64,000 nucleotides of DNA from Schleiferilactobacillus perolens DSM 12744 (GTDB taxonomy: Bacteria > Bacillota > Bacilli > Lactobacillales > Lactobacillaceae): assembly GCF_001435585.1 (NCBI RefSeq), contig NZ_AZEC01000001.1, positions 248,001 to 312,000 of the forward strand, given 5' to 3'. Positions 1 to 7,031 of this stretch are shown here, piece after piece (position 1 is the stretch's first letter; each line of letters opens with the position of its first letter). Position numbers and translations under genes: made by a program. The notes beneath the pieces are model-generated. The model saw only the letters and a program-made list of their open reading frames with translations, searched no databases and was not told where the DNA came from.

Positions 1-419
1 GCCGCTTTGTATCCTTGCTCGGTCAAAAATGATGAATCTGCCAATGTGCTGATCGCCGCTGCGAGGTGACCGCCGGCAGAGAAGCCTAGAGTCGCGACTT
101 GATCTGGATCAAGGAACCAGGCATCCGCATGGGCACGAATCTGGTGCATCGCTTCGGCGGCTTCCAATAACGGCACCGGCCACATCACGGGCAATACGGA
201 GTAATGCAGGATAAAGGCCTGGAAGCCATGACTGGCAAAGGCCAAGGCCACCGGTTCGGCTTCCCGAGCGGAAACCATCGTGTAACCACCGCCAGGCATA
301 ATCAAGATGGCTGGCCGATGTTCCTTACCCGGGATTTCTTCCGTAGGCGTTTGAATATAACCAGTCAGAGTGGCCGTTTGACTCAACGACGTCGACAATT
401 TATGTGTCACAATTTCCAT
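1..419 (-). CDS. alpha/beta hydrolase (acetyl-esterase-like), N-terminal part
   Basis: The gene is cut by the left window edge; about 139 N-terminal residues are visible. The reading frame starts at ATG 417-419 with an AGCAGG-like ribosome site upstream. It shows the two hallmarks of the hormone-sensitive-lipase/acetyl-esterase branch of the alpha/beta hydrolases. One is an HGG-like oxyanion-hole segment (MPGGGY) near residue 43. The other is the nucleophile elbow GFSAGGH near residue 115, whose Ser is the expected catalytic residue. No signal peptide is visible, so a cytoplasmic esterase acting on small acyl esters or acetylated sugars is likely. The catalytic Asp and His lie outside the window. 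The family call is good; the substrate is unknown. Confidence 0.8.
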   Translation of the reverse strand, partial: MEIVTHKLSTSLSQTATLTGYIQTPTEEIPGKEHRPAILIMPGGGYTMVSAREAEPVALAFASHGFQAFILHYSVLPVMWPVPLLEAAEAMHQIRAHADAWFLDPDQVATLGFSAGGHLAAAISTLADSSFLTEQGYKA

Positions 420-526
420 GTGCAGACCTGCTTTCTTAGAAAGACATTTTGAGACATGCATTCACACAAGCTAATTATACCGTTTTCAGAGTGCGAGACT
501 CTAAAGAAAAAATGGGTGCTCATCAC

Positions 527-557
527 TTGATATATGCCGGGGCATATATCATAATAT
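527..557 (+). promoter_or_regulatory. strong sigma-A promoter containing a palindrome
   Basis: TTGATA (527-532) and CATAAT (550-555) are separated by 17 bp. The spacer and box edges form a perfect inverted repeat with 10-bp arms (529-538 and 541-550, 2-bp spacer). No protein gene follows on this strand before the terminator at 644-680, so the promoter most likely drives a short RNA. The palindrome could be a repressor site or only promoter dyad symmetry. Confidence 0.6.
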
Positions 558-561
558 CAAT

Positions 562-690
562 AGAAAGAGTGCCGTGTGTCACCACGACGCTCTCCAGCAG
601 ATCCGCTTTACGAGCGGTGACCAAAGTTGATAAGCACGCAATTAAGCCGCTACACCACCCTGGAAGGTTTGAGCGGCTTTTTGCTTGCTT
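562..690 (+). ncRNA. candidate antisense RNA (type I antitoxin)
   Basis: This is a predicted RNA of about 125 nt. It would begin about 7 nt after the -10 box at 550-555 and end at the hairpin plus T-run at 644-683. It has no convincing ORF and contains a GAG...CTC hairpin (568-593), a CCGCT/AGCGG hairpin (603-617) and the terminator stem (644-651/672-679). The terminator loop carries CACCACC (653-659) and TGGAAGG (661-667). Both heptamers recur at 888-894 and 908-914, inside the leader of the oppositely transcribed small hydrophobic peptide gene, so the two RNAs would be complementary at both sites. This matches the convergent, shared-terminator, direct-repeat layout of Fst/RNAII-type antitoxins. 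It is inferred from sequence only. Confidence 0.5.
644..683. terminator. hairpin terminator shared by convergent transcripts
   Basis: An 8-bp stem, AAGCCGCT (644-651) with AGCGGCTT (672-679), is followed by a T-run on the + strand and by TTAATT on the minus strand. It can end the + strand RNA and, less strongly, the minus strand peptide mRNA. Confidence 0.65.
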
Positions 691-829
691 ATTTTCGAAG
701 AGTTCGGCGCAAGCGTCGAACTGCGCTCACCAGCTTGGTGATTGTTTTGATCAGATGGGTTAAGGTCTGAAGCAAAACAATGAGACCAATCAGGAAAGCG
801 AGGATGGCAGCAAACACGCCTGCCATCAT
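689..829 (-). CDS. small hydrophobic cationic peptide, candidate type I toxin
   Basis: A 46-residue ORF starts at tandem ATG codons (824-829), with a strong AGGAGAC ribosome site at 841-847. The peptide has one hydrophobic segment (about residues 3-22, rich in A, I, L, V, F), then an amphipathic stretch and a basic tail, RRLRRTLRK. This is typical of membrane-acting type I toxins and holin-like peptides, but I cannot place it in a named family. The mRNA appears to start near 939 from an extended -10 (TGaTACAAT, 946-954), giving a long leader of about 110 nt. It would overlap the 3' end of the convergent small RNA. No homologue is recognised; a bacteriocin-like peptide is an alternative. Confidence 0.55.
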   Translation of the reverse strand: MMAGVFAAILAFLIGLIVLLQTLTHLIKTITKLVSAVRRLRRTLRK

Positions 830-975
830 AAACTTGCAAGGTCTCCTTTCTTCTCAGATTCCTGTGCGTGACGGTTTCACCCATCGGCACCACCTTCTTC
901 CACGAATTGGAAGGCCACCGCCCATATTCCGTTTCTGCTTTTTTGATTGTATCATGATGCATCATTCAAATCACG

Positions 976-1022
976 AAAAATCCGCTCAATCCCTTTATTC
1001 CCACCGGATTGAGCGGATTTTT
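976..1022. terminator. bidirectional Rho-independent terminator
   Basis: A perfect 12-bp stem (981-992 with 1006-1017) is flanked by an A5 run and a T5 run. It lies just beyond the stop of the oxidoreductase gene at 1057, so it ends that minus-strand transcript. Confidence 0.9.
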
Positions 1023-1056
1023 GTTGTCCACAGAAATCAATTATCGTGGTCGCTGA

Positions 1057-2112
1057 TTAACAGTGTCCACGATGCCGCTGGTTTCGCACATAATACCCCA
1101 TTGGATAACTGAGATACCGCAGTGCCGGCAATTCATCCACCGCCACAAAACCCGGGTGGGCGTTGATCACATCGGGAATCCGATTCGTCACCGTCGCACA
1201 GGTATGGGCCACTGTATCCGGCTTGGCCACGGAGAAATTGGTGTTGGGTTCGCCGAAGAAATGCCAGTCGCACAGGTCGCCTTGACCGGGCAGATACACC
1301 TGGCCGATCGTTTGCAATTTCAGCACCGGCCCTTGATAGGTTTCAATCGTACACACGGCTGACATCCCAATGGCGTCACCAGCGGGAATGTCTTTCCCGG
1401 TCGTATCGGAATGCACAACTTGCTCGCTGGTTACCGGCACGCGGACTTCGCTGATGTTCTTAATGGTCCACCCCAATTGGCTGACCAATTCTTCGCCGGA
1501 GTTCCACATGTAGGAAGGGAAGCTTTCGACGTCAGTAATCTGTGTCTTGAATTCATCTGCAGTTAGGCCGACGCCGTGGGCATTCGCCAGGGCGATGCCG
1601 TAATCTTCGACATTGTAGCTAACTGCCCCTTCAATTCGGTCAATCCGCTGACAGCCGGCTGCTACAGTCAAGGGAAGTTGGCTCCAGAAAATGTCCTGCA
1701 TCCCGGACCCCGTAATCGTTACGCCGTTTTCCTTGGCGATCCGATTGAGTTCATTGGTCTGCTGGGCAGAAGTGCTCCAGGAATAGAAAGCTTCCTCGCT
1801 GGTGGTAATAATATTAACGCCGTGTTCCAGGATTTTGACAAAATGATCGTAATTGTCTTGGACGAAGCTAAACAGTGTCACCACGGCAATGTCGGCATCG
1901 ACAGAGGACAGCACCTGATCGGGGTCGTTAGAAATCTTGATGCCCAGTTGGTGGCCTAAATTGGCGAAATCACCGACATCTTGGCCGACCAAATCAGGAT
2001 TATTATCGATGGCGCCGACGATATCGGCCCCTTTTTCAATCATGTATGGAATGAGCGACTTGGCCATATTGCCGCAGCCGTATTGAATGACACGCACTTT
2101 ATTGAGTTTCAA
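1057..2112 (-). CDS. NAD(P)-dependent 2,4-diaminopentanoate dehydrogenase-like oxidoreductase
   Basis: About 351 residues with an N-terminal Rossmann fold (IQYGCGNMAKSL) as in dihydrodipicolinate-reductase-type enzymes. The C-terminal part matches the 2,4-diaminopentanoate dehydrogenase C-terminal domain family. The best start is a TTG at 2110-2112, because AAGGGAGG sits 6-7 nt upstream of it; the in-frame GTG further upstream lies before that ribosome site. The gene stands alone between its own promoter region, which has a cre-like site, and a strong terminator. Known members act in ornithine/diamino-acid oxidation (NAD(P)H plus ketone to amine), but no ornithine-pathway genes are nearby, so the substrate is open. 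It is probably cytoplasmic and under catabolite control. Confidence 0.7.
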   Translation of the reverse strand: MKLNKVRVIQYGCGNMAKSLIPYMIEKGADIVGAIDNNPDLVGQDVGDFANLGHQLGIKISNDPDQVLSSVDADIAVVTLFSFVQDNYDHFVKILEHGVNIITTSEEAFYSWSTSAQQTNELNRIAKENGVTITGSGMQDIFWSQLPLTVAAGCQRIDRIEGAVSYNVEDYGIALANAHGVGLTADEFKTQITDVESFPSYMWNSGEELVSQLGWTIKNISEVRVPVTSEQVVHSDTTGKDIPAGDAIGMSAVCTIETYQGPVLKLQTIGQVYLPGQGDLCDWHFFGEPNTNFSVAKPDTVAHTCATVTNRIPDVINAHPGFVAVDELPALRYLSYPMGYYVRNQRHRGHC

Positions 2113-2177
2113 AGAAAATCCTCCCTTGTTCTTGTTCACTAGTATGCAAGAACAGCATAGCGTATTTGTTTTCTCTG

Positions 2178-2191
2178 TTCAAGCGCTTACA
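2178..2191 (-). promoter_or_regulatory. cre-like catabolite site
   Basis: On the minus strand the site reads TGTAAGCGCTTGAA, close to the CcpA consensus TGNAARCGNWNWCA. It is about 65 bp upstream of the TTG start of the oxidoreductase gene. Confidence 0.5.
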
Positions 2192-2232
2192 TAAAGAAAT
2201 AGGGAAGCACGAAAGAGAATTAATTGCAGGGA

Positions 2233-2361
2233 GAATTTGCTGTGGTGCAAAATTCAGGACACATTTCTACTATTTGTTCACAGCAAGAACAAGCCGCAGA
2301 GCACAAACCGTCTTGAAATTCTGCCTGAATTTGCTGTGATGCAAACTTTCGGCCACTTTTT
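2233..2361. repeat. two-copy imperfect direct repeat in intergenic DNA
   Basis: A 34-bp unit at 2233-2266 recurs at 2327-2360. Both copies share GAATTTGCTGTG and TGCAAA, then a TTCxGGxCAC core. The copies are 94 bp apart, between a minus-strand oxidoreductase gene and the plus-strand DUF1659 gene. The rest of the 2113-2476 gap holds a cre-like site and, presumably, the promoter for the DUF genes. The role is unknown; paired regulator sites are possible. Confidence 0.6.
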
Positions 2362-2476
2362 TTAACTTTCTCAAAATTTCTTTGCCGTTTTTCCGCCGCT
2401 TATTCGTTGTTATTAGTGTAAGGCAAGCGGGCCTGCGGCTTACAAATCTAACACCCACTAATTGGAGGAGAAACGA

Positions 2477-2683
2477 ATGAATAAAGTTTGGTTGAGCAGT
2501 TCCATCGCATTCACCCTGGAGAACGAAAGCTATAAAGACGGCGAGTTGACTCGGCGTTTCCAAAACATCGCCGAAGACGCCACGCCTGAAGATATTCAAG
2601 CAGTCGGGAATGCGTTGAAGGCACTGCACGCCGGTGACGTGATCGCAGATACGATTCTCACCACTCAGTCCCACATTGGCTAG
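2477..2683 (+). CDS. DUF1659 family protein
   Basis: A 68-residue soluble protein starting at ATG 2477 behind a strong GGAGGAG site. The sequence (MNKVWLSSSIAF, then YKDGELTRRFQNI) fits DUF1659, a small Firmicutes family that is nearly always encoded next to DUF2922, as here. The function of the pair is not established. It has no signal peptide and no transmembrane segment, and is probably cytoplasmic. The downstream gene follows 28 nt later with its own AGGAGG site, so the two form a bicistronic operon ending at the hairpin near 3026-3060. Confidence 0.85.
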   Translation: MNKVWLSSSIAFTLENESYKDGELTRRFQNIAEDATPEDIQAVGNALKALHAGDVIADTILTTQSHIG

Positions 2684-2711
2684 TCGCTAATCGAAAAGGA
2701 GGAAAACACGC

Positions 2712-2981
2712 ATGAAGCAATTACAATTGAAGTTTCACACATCTGAAGGCAAGAGCAAGACCCTGTCCGTCAATTACGTGGATCAAGAATTGACCGGAGA
2801 TCAGGTCAAAAGCACCATGGAAAAAATTGCCGCCACGAAAATCTTCATCAAGGGTGGCGTGCACCTGTACGATGTGCCGGTATCGGCGAAGTATGTGGAA
2901 CGCACTGAAACACCGTTGTTCGGTGACGACGCTGGTACGGAAACTCCGGCACCAACTCCAGAAGTGCCTGCTGGTCGTTAA
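2712..2981 (+). CDS. DUF2922 family protein
   Basis: An 89-residue partner of the preceding DUF1659 gene. The core (KQLQLKFHTSEGKSKTLSV, then LTGDQVKSTMEKI) matches DUF2922. Family members are usually about 70 residues; this one carries an extra acidic, proline- and threonine-rich tail of about 20 residues (TETPAPTPEVPAGR) that looks disordered. The start ATG follows AAAGGAGGAAAA. Function is unknown; conserved adjacency with DUF1659 suggests a complex or shared pathway. Confidence 0.85.
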   Translation: MKQLQLKFHTSEGKSKTLSVNYVDQELTGDQVKSTMEKIAATKIFIKGGVHLYDVPVSAKYVERTETPLFGDDAGTETPAPTPEVPAGR

Positions 2982-3025
2982 GATCGTTTGTCTGCTGGTG
3001 AAAAGGTAACGTTCTGATTTAACTA

Positions 3026-3062
3026 AGCATGGCCGGCGCCCAGGCCTGGCTGTGCTTTTTAC
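3026..3062 (+). terminator. terminator of the DUF1659-DUF2922 operon
   Basis: An imperfect GC-rich stem beginning AGCATGGCC and closing with GGCTGTGCT is followed by TTTTT. Confidence 0.6.
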
Positions 3063-3132
3063 ATATTAATGAGAAGGATTTCGGAGGGCAACCGTGCGTT
3101 GTGTAAACGGGCTCCGATCACCCGACGTAAAC

Positions 3133-3164
3133 GGGCAAAGCCGAGCAGAAGCTAGGCTTTGCCC
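3133..3164 (-). terminator. hairpin downstream of a minus-strand hypothetical gene
   Basis: A perfect 10-bp stem, GGGCAAAGCC (3133-3142) with GGCTTTGCCC (3155-3164), lies just beyond the stop at 3173. The T-run is weak (GTTTACG on the minus strand). Nearby, GTAAACGGGC occurs twice (3103-3112 and 3127-3136). Confidence 0.5.
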
Positions 3165-3172
3165 TCTGCCCC

Positions 3173-3463
3173 CTAGTTGCAAATCAAATAATCCGTATGC
3201 ATGATCTTATACAGCAACCGCCCATCATCCGCATTGATCGGCACTGGCCGCCGTACTGTGGGAATCCGGGGCACCAGCAGATACCAGCACTCCTTCGGCA
3301 GCAAGTGGTCGTTGGGATGGGAAAAATTGTATATCTTCAACGCCTTCGCAATGGCCACGTCTTGATGGACCACCTGCAGCGTGTAAAATTCGTTCAGCCA
3401 CCGGCGCCGCCGTTCCCAAGGTTCTGCCGTTTTGGGGATGATGTAAACATAGTATCCATACAT
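3173..3463 (-). CDS. hypothetical protein, 96 residues
   Basis: The start is the ATG at 3461-3463, preceded by a TTAGGTG ribosome-like site. The protein is basic and rich in aromatic residues (MYGYYVYIIPK; WERRRRWLNEFYTLQVV) and has no transmembrane segment. A hairpin lies directly after the stop, which supports a real transcription unit. I do not recognise the family. A minus-strand frame overlapping its 5' half looks like a shadow because it lacks a ribosome site. Confidence 0.55.
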   Translation of the reverse strand: MYGYYVYIIPKTAEPWERRRRWLNEFYTLQVVHQDVAIAKALKIYNFSHPNDHLLPKECWYLLVPRIPTVRRPVPINADDGRLLYKIMHTDYLICN

Positions 3464-3659
3464 AATAATCACCTAATTCTATGTTAGCGAACTGGTGTTC
3501 ATAATGCAATGATCGGCATCAAAAATGTATCTGGATGAACTGGAACAGTTGGTAGTCGCGGAGACGGCAAAGGACTATCAGTGCGGACGAAAACGGCCCT
3601 GCAGTGCCTATGCTATAATGTCGCTTAGAGTTCAATGAGCCGAACAAGCGGAGGTGTGT

Positions 3660-4640
3660 ATGATGGCGACGATGAAAGATGTAGCCCGGGTGGCAGGGGT
3701 CAGTCTCGGGACGGTATCCCGGGCAATCAACAACGCTCCCGGGGTGAAGCCGGTCACGATGAAAAAGGTGCAGGCTGCCATCAAGCAGTTGGATTACGTG
3801 CGAGATGACTATGCCCGGGGCCTCAAGACAAATTCGTCCCAAACCATTGCCCTGATTCTGCCCACCATTTGGCATCCTTTTTTCTCTGAATTTGCGTATT
3901 ACGTGGAAAAAGCCTTGTACCATCTCGACTACAAGCTGATGCTCTGTAATTCGGAGTCGGATTCTGAAAAAGAGCGGGCCTACATTCAAATGGTGGCGCA
4001 AAACAAGGTGGCGGGGATCATTGGTATCACGTATAGCGAGATCGACCAGTACGTTTCCTCCAACCTGCCCTTTGTCAGTATCGACCGGTACTTTACGGAG
4101 GATATTTCTTACGTCACGTCGGACAACTTTGCGGGCGGCCAAATGGCGGCGGAACAATTGATCAAACATGGCGCAACGCAGCTTGCTTATATTGCTGGGT
4201 ATTCTCAATTCAAGAACGAAACGACCCGGCGCCGTGACGGCTTCCAGGCCTATTTAGCTAAGACTGGGCTGGAAAATGACGAGATTTTTGAACCGGAACC
4301 GATTCATGATTTGCCCAAATTATTGGATGGTTTGTTACGGCGCCGGCCTAATTTGGATGGCCTATTTTGTGTCAATGACTTTATGCTTCTGCAAGTGCGC
4401 CGAATTCTCCAACAGAAGGGCATTCGAGTGCCGGAAGATATCCAGATGATCGGTTTTGACGGCATTCGCATGGCGGAGGATGAACCGTCCGAACTTTCGA
4501 CGATTGCCCAGCCGGTGGCAGAAATGGCCCAGGCTGCGGTCGACATTTTGATGACGAAGATCAAGAATCCAGATGTCTTGCCAGAGATCAAAGTGCTTCC
4601 AGTGGAATTTTGCGAAGGCAAAACCACTAAGCCGATGTGA
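3660..4640 (+). CDS. LacI-family repressor of the fructo-oligosaccharide operon
   Basis: A 326-residue regulator starting at ATG 3660, behind GGAGGTG. It has an N-terminal HTH (MKDVARVAGVSLGTVSRAIN, about residues 5-24), a hinge, and a periplasmic-binding-protein-like effector domain ending near residue 315. It lies directly upstream of, and in the same direction as, the binding protein-permease-GH32-fructokinase genes. Two copies of the perfect palindrome GAAACGTTTC flank the operon promoter and are the expected operators. By analogy with MsmR/ScrR, the effector is probably sucrose, fructose or a short fructan. The regulator is transcribed separately from the operon. Confidence 0.88.
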   Translation: MMATMKDVARVAGVSLGTVSRAINNAPGVKPVTMKKVQAAIKQLDYVRDDYARGLKTNSSQTIALILPTIWHPFFSEFAYYVEKALYHLDYKLMLCNSESDSEKERAYIQMVAQNKVAGIIGITYSEIDQYVSSNLPFVSIDRYFTEDISYVTSDNFAGGQMAAEQLIKHGATQLAYIAGYSQFKNETTRRRDGFQAYLAKTGLENDEIFEPEPIHDLPKLLDGLLRRRPNLDGLFCVNDFMLLQVRRILQQKGIRVPEDIQMIGFDGIRMAEDEPSELSTIAQPVAEMAQAAVDILMTKIKNPDVLPEIKVLPVEFCEGKTTKPM

Positions 4641-4667
4641 CATGTTCCTTTTTTATCGATTAATTTG

Positions 4668-4738
4668 GAAACGTTTCAAAAATATGTTGACAGTAATCGC
4701 TACCAATGATATTCTTTGAGCGTAGAATGAAACGTTTC
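4668..4738 (+). promoter_or_regulatory. operon promoter flanked by twin LacI operators
   Basis: TTGACA (4687-4692), a 17-bp spacer and TATTCT (4710-4715) form a good promoter. The perfect palindrome GAAACGTTTC occurs at 4668-4677, upstream of -35, and at 4729-4738, just past the start site. They are 61 bp apart, about six helical turns, suited to repressor looping. The site also resembles a cre, so CcpA may share it. Confidence 0.85.
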
Positions 4739-4773
4739 AAAAATAACCAATTAAAAATCATTCAGGGGGTATC

Positions 4774-6072
4774 ATGATGAAGAAGTGGAAGCTTGGCATG
4801 ATCGTGGCGGCTGCAGCACTGTCTGTGGTTGCCTTAGCCGGTTGTACAGCAGGTAAAAGCAGTAGCGGTGCAGATGATAAGAATGTGACGATGTGGGTGC
4901 ACTTTTCTAAAGAAGATCCAGAAGGTAAGGCCATGGTGCAAAACATTACGGCCTTCAACAAGGAGAACAAAAAAGGGTACAAAGCCACTGTCCAATATAT
5001 TCCCCGGAGTGGTTCCGGCGGCGGTTATGAAGACAAGATCAACGCGGCGTTAAACTCCAACAGTTTACCGGATGTGTTGACACTGGATGGCCCGAACACG
5101 GCGGCTTATGCGGACTCGAAGATCATTCAACCGTTGGGTAAGTACATTACGAAGAAGAGCGACATTTTACCCAGCATCATCGATCAAGGAACCTACAAGG
5201 GTAAATTGTATGCCGTGGGTTATTCTGAATCTGGTGTCGGCTTCTATTACAACAAGAAAATGTTCAAAGACGCCGGCATTACTGAGGCTGAGTTACCCAC
5301 TTTAGACAAGCCCTGGACTTGGGACCAGTTCAACGCCATCCTCAAGAAATTGACGGAGAAGTATCAAGGCCCAGCTATCGACATGCAACTTTCCGATCAT
5401 TCTGAAATGGCTATCTATTCCTTGGCCCCGTTCGTTTGGTCTGCTGGCGGTAACATCACCAACAAAGCCGGAACAAAAGCCGTGGGTTACTTTGATTCTG
5501 CGGCCACGCAATCCGCCTTTAAAGAAATCCAAGACATGGTTAAAAACGGCTACACCACAATCAGCCCGAAGCAAAAAGGATTCCAAACTGGTAAATATGC
5601 GATGTTGATGTCCGGCTCCTGGACGATTCAAGAACTCGATAAACAGTATAAAGACATTAGCTACGGAATCTTACCTTATCCGGTATCACCGAAAACCAAG
5701 AAGTTGGTTTCTCCCACTGGCAGCTGGCAGTATGCCATGAGCGCCAGTACGACTAAGACTGCAGCCTCTGGTGCATTGATCGATTTCCTGAGTGCCAAGG
5801 CCCAAATGTATCGAACCAGTATGGCAAATACTGTACTGCCTGCTCGGAAGAGTGTATCCGATGAAATGATGAGTAAAGTGACTGAACCCATGCGTTTCTT
5901 AATTAAGCAAAACCAAGAGAGCGGTCATGCACGGCCAGTATTGGTGAAGTATCCGCAAGTATCCCGAACCTTTGCCGAGACAGTGACTAAGGCCACCTAT
6001 TATAAAGAGAACCCAGATATTAGCGCATTGATGAAGAAACAAGCGCAGGAAATTCAACAGTACTTGAAGTAG
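4774..6072 (+). CDS. msmE: sugar ABC transporter substrate-binding lipoprotein
   Basis: A 432-residue family-1 extracellular solute-binding protein. It has a lipoprotein signal peptide with lipobox LAGC (Cys24 if the first ATG is used), followed by a Ser/Gly linker. The mature part has the usual type I sugar-binding fold features (LPDVLTLDGPNTAAYADS; GKLYAVGYSESGVGFYYNKKMF; GKYAMLMSGSW). It is the first gene of the operon with two permeases, GH32 and a ROK fructokinase, so sucrose or fructo-oligosaccharides are the likely ligand, as in the msm/FOS locus of Lactobacillus acidophilus. An intercistronic hairpin after the stop probably keeps its transcript more abundant than the permease genes. 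The symbol is by analogy. Confidence 0.85.
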   Translation: MMKKWKLGMIVAAAALSVVALAGCTAGKSSSGADDKNVTMWVHFSKEDPEGKAMVQNITAFNKENKKGYKATVQYIPRSGSGGGYEDKINAALNSNSLPDVLTLDGPNTAAYADSKIIQPLGKYITKKSDILPSIIDQGTYKGKLYAVGYSESGVGFYYNKKMFKDAGITEAELPTLDKPWTWDQFNAILKKLTEKYQGPAIDMQLSDHSEMAIYSLAPFVWSAGGNITNKAGTKAVGYFDSAATQSAFKEIQDMVKNGYTTISPKQKGFQTGKYAMLMSGSWTIQELDKQYKDISYGILPYPVSPKTKKLVSPTGSWQYAMSASTTKTAASGALIDFLSAKAQMYRTSMANTVLPARKSVSDEMMSKVTEPMRFLIKQNQESGHARPVLVKYPQVSRTFAETVTKATYYKENPDISALMKKQAQEIQQYLK

Positions 6073-6078
6073 TTTTTT

Positions 6079-6124
6079 GAAACAGTTGCGCTGCTTCGCC
6101 GAGGCGTGGCCCCGCAGCTGTTTC
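6079..6124 (+). terminator. intercistronic hairpin after the binding-protein gene
   Basis: A 12-bp stem (6079-6090 with 6113-6124) with one G-U pair and a GC-rich loop is followed only by TTTGG. It is better read as a partial attenuator or RNA-stabilising hairpin than as a full terminator. Confidence 0.55.
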
Positions 6125-6149
6125 TTTGGCTAAAAAGGAGGAAAAAACA

Positions 6150-7031
6150 ATGCGCAGTACGCTTTCTGCCCGTTCTAAACAGGCCTGGCTATACGTTGCT
6201 CCGGCACTGTTACTGCTGACGCTGTTTCTGTTTGTCCCGGCGGCACTATCTATTTATTACTCATTAACGGATTACAACATGTTGGCTCCCCAGGCCAAGA
6301 CGTTTATTGGTCTGGGTAATTACTTTAAACTCTTTGGTGATCCAATCTTTTGGAAGAGTGTTAAAAACGTCGGGCAGTTTGTGCTGTTCGTGATGCCGCT
6401 GCAAGTCGGAACAGCATTAGGGCTGGCCCTGATTGTCCATAAGCAGCGACCGGGCAATACGTTTTTCAAGATCTCATTTTTTGCCCCAGTCGTGGTATCT
6501 TTGGTTGTCACTTCTGTCCTTTGGCTCTACATTTTGAATCCAGAACAGGGGCTGCTCAACGGGATCTTGGCACAATTCGGCATCAAAGCCCAACCGTTCC
6601 TAACCAGTCCCACTCAAGCAATGTTCGCGATTATCGGCATTTCCGCCTGGCAAGGCGCTGGTTATCAGATGCTGATCTTCCTGGCCGGACTGCAAAATAT
6701 CCCTTCTGATGTGTACGAAGCGGCCACCATTGATGGTGCCAACAAATGGGAACGTTTCATTCATATCACTTTGCCCATGCTTAAGCCCACATCCGTGATG
6801 ATTTTGACCACAACCTTTATCGATGCCTTCAAGCTGATCATTCAACCAATGGTCATGACCCAAGGCGGACCGATGGATTCCACGATCACACCGGTATACT
6901 ACATCTATCGCACCGGTTTTACTGACCGGAGTCTGGGGTATGCCAGTGCCATGACCATGGTGTACGGCCTGGCGATCATTATCTTCACGATTTGCCAGCG
7001 GAAGATTACCGGAGGTGACAATAATGCCTAA
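6150..7031 (+). CDS. msmF: sugar ABC transporter permease 1
   Basis: A 293-residue MalF/UgpA-type integral membrane permease of the CUT1 class with six hydrophobic segments. The EAA loop that contacts the ATPase is visible (YEAATIDGANKWERFIHITLPML). The start is ATG 6150, placed by the AGGAGG 8 nt upstream; the in-frame TTG at 6126 precedes that site and is unlikely. It pairs with the next permease, whose start codon overlaps the end of this gene. No ATPase gene is present in the operon, so a shared multi-sugar ATPase (MsmK type) encoded elsewhere must energise it. Confidence 0.88.
   Translation: MRSTLSARSKQAWLYVAPALLLLTLFLFVPAALSIYYSLTDYNMLAPQAKTFIGLGNYFKLFGDPIFWKSVKNVGQFVLFVMPLQVGTALGLALIVHKQRPGNTFFKISFFAPVVVSLVVTSVLWLYILNPEQGLLNGILAQFGIKAQPFLTSPTQAMFAIIGISAWQGAGYQMLIFLAGLQNIPSDVYEAATIDGANKWERFIHITLPMLKPTSVMILTTTFIDAFKLIIQPMVMTQGGPMDSTITPVYYIYRTGFTDRSLGYASAMTMVYGLAIIIFTICQRKITGGDNNA

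Noticed and set aside
3103-3136. GTAAACGGGC direct repeat as an attachment site
   Set aside because: Only 10 bp, spaced 24 bp apart, with no integrase or element boundary nearby.
3225-3509. Alternative minus-strand reading frame overlapping the 96-residue hypothetical gene
   Set aside because: It has no ribosome site at its start and would run through the better supported frame at 3173-3463.
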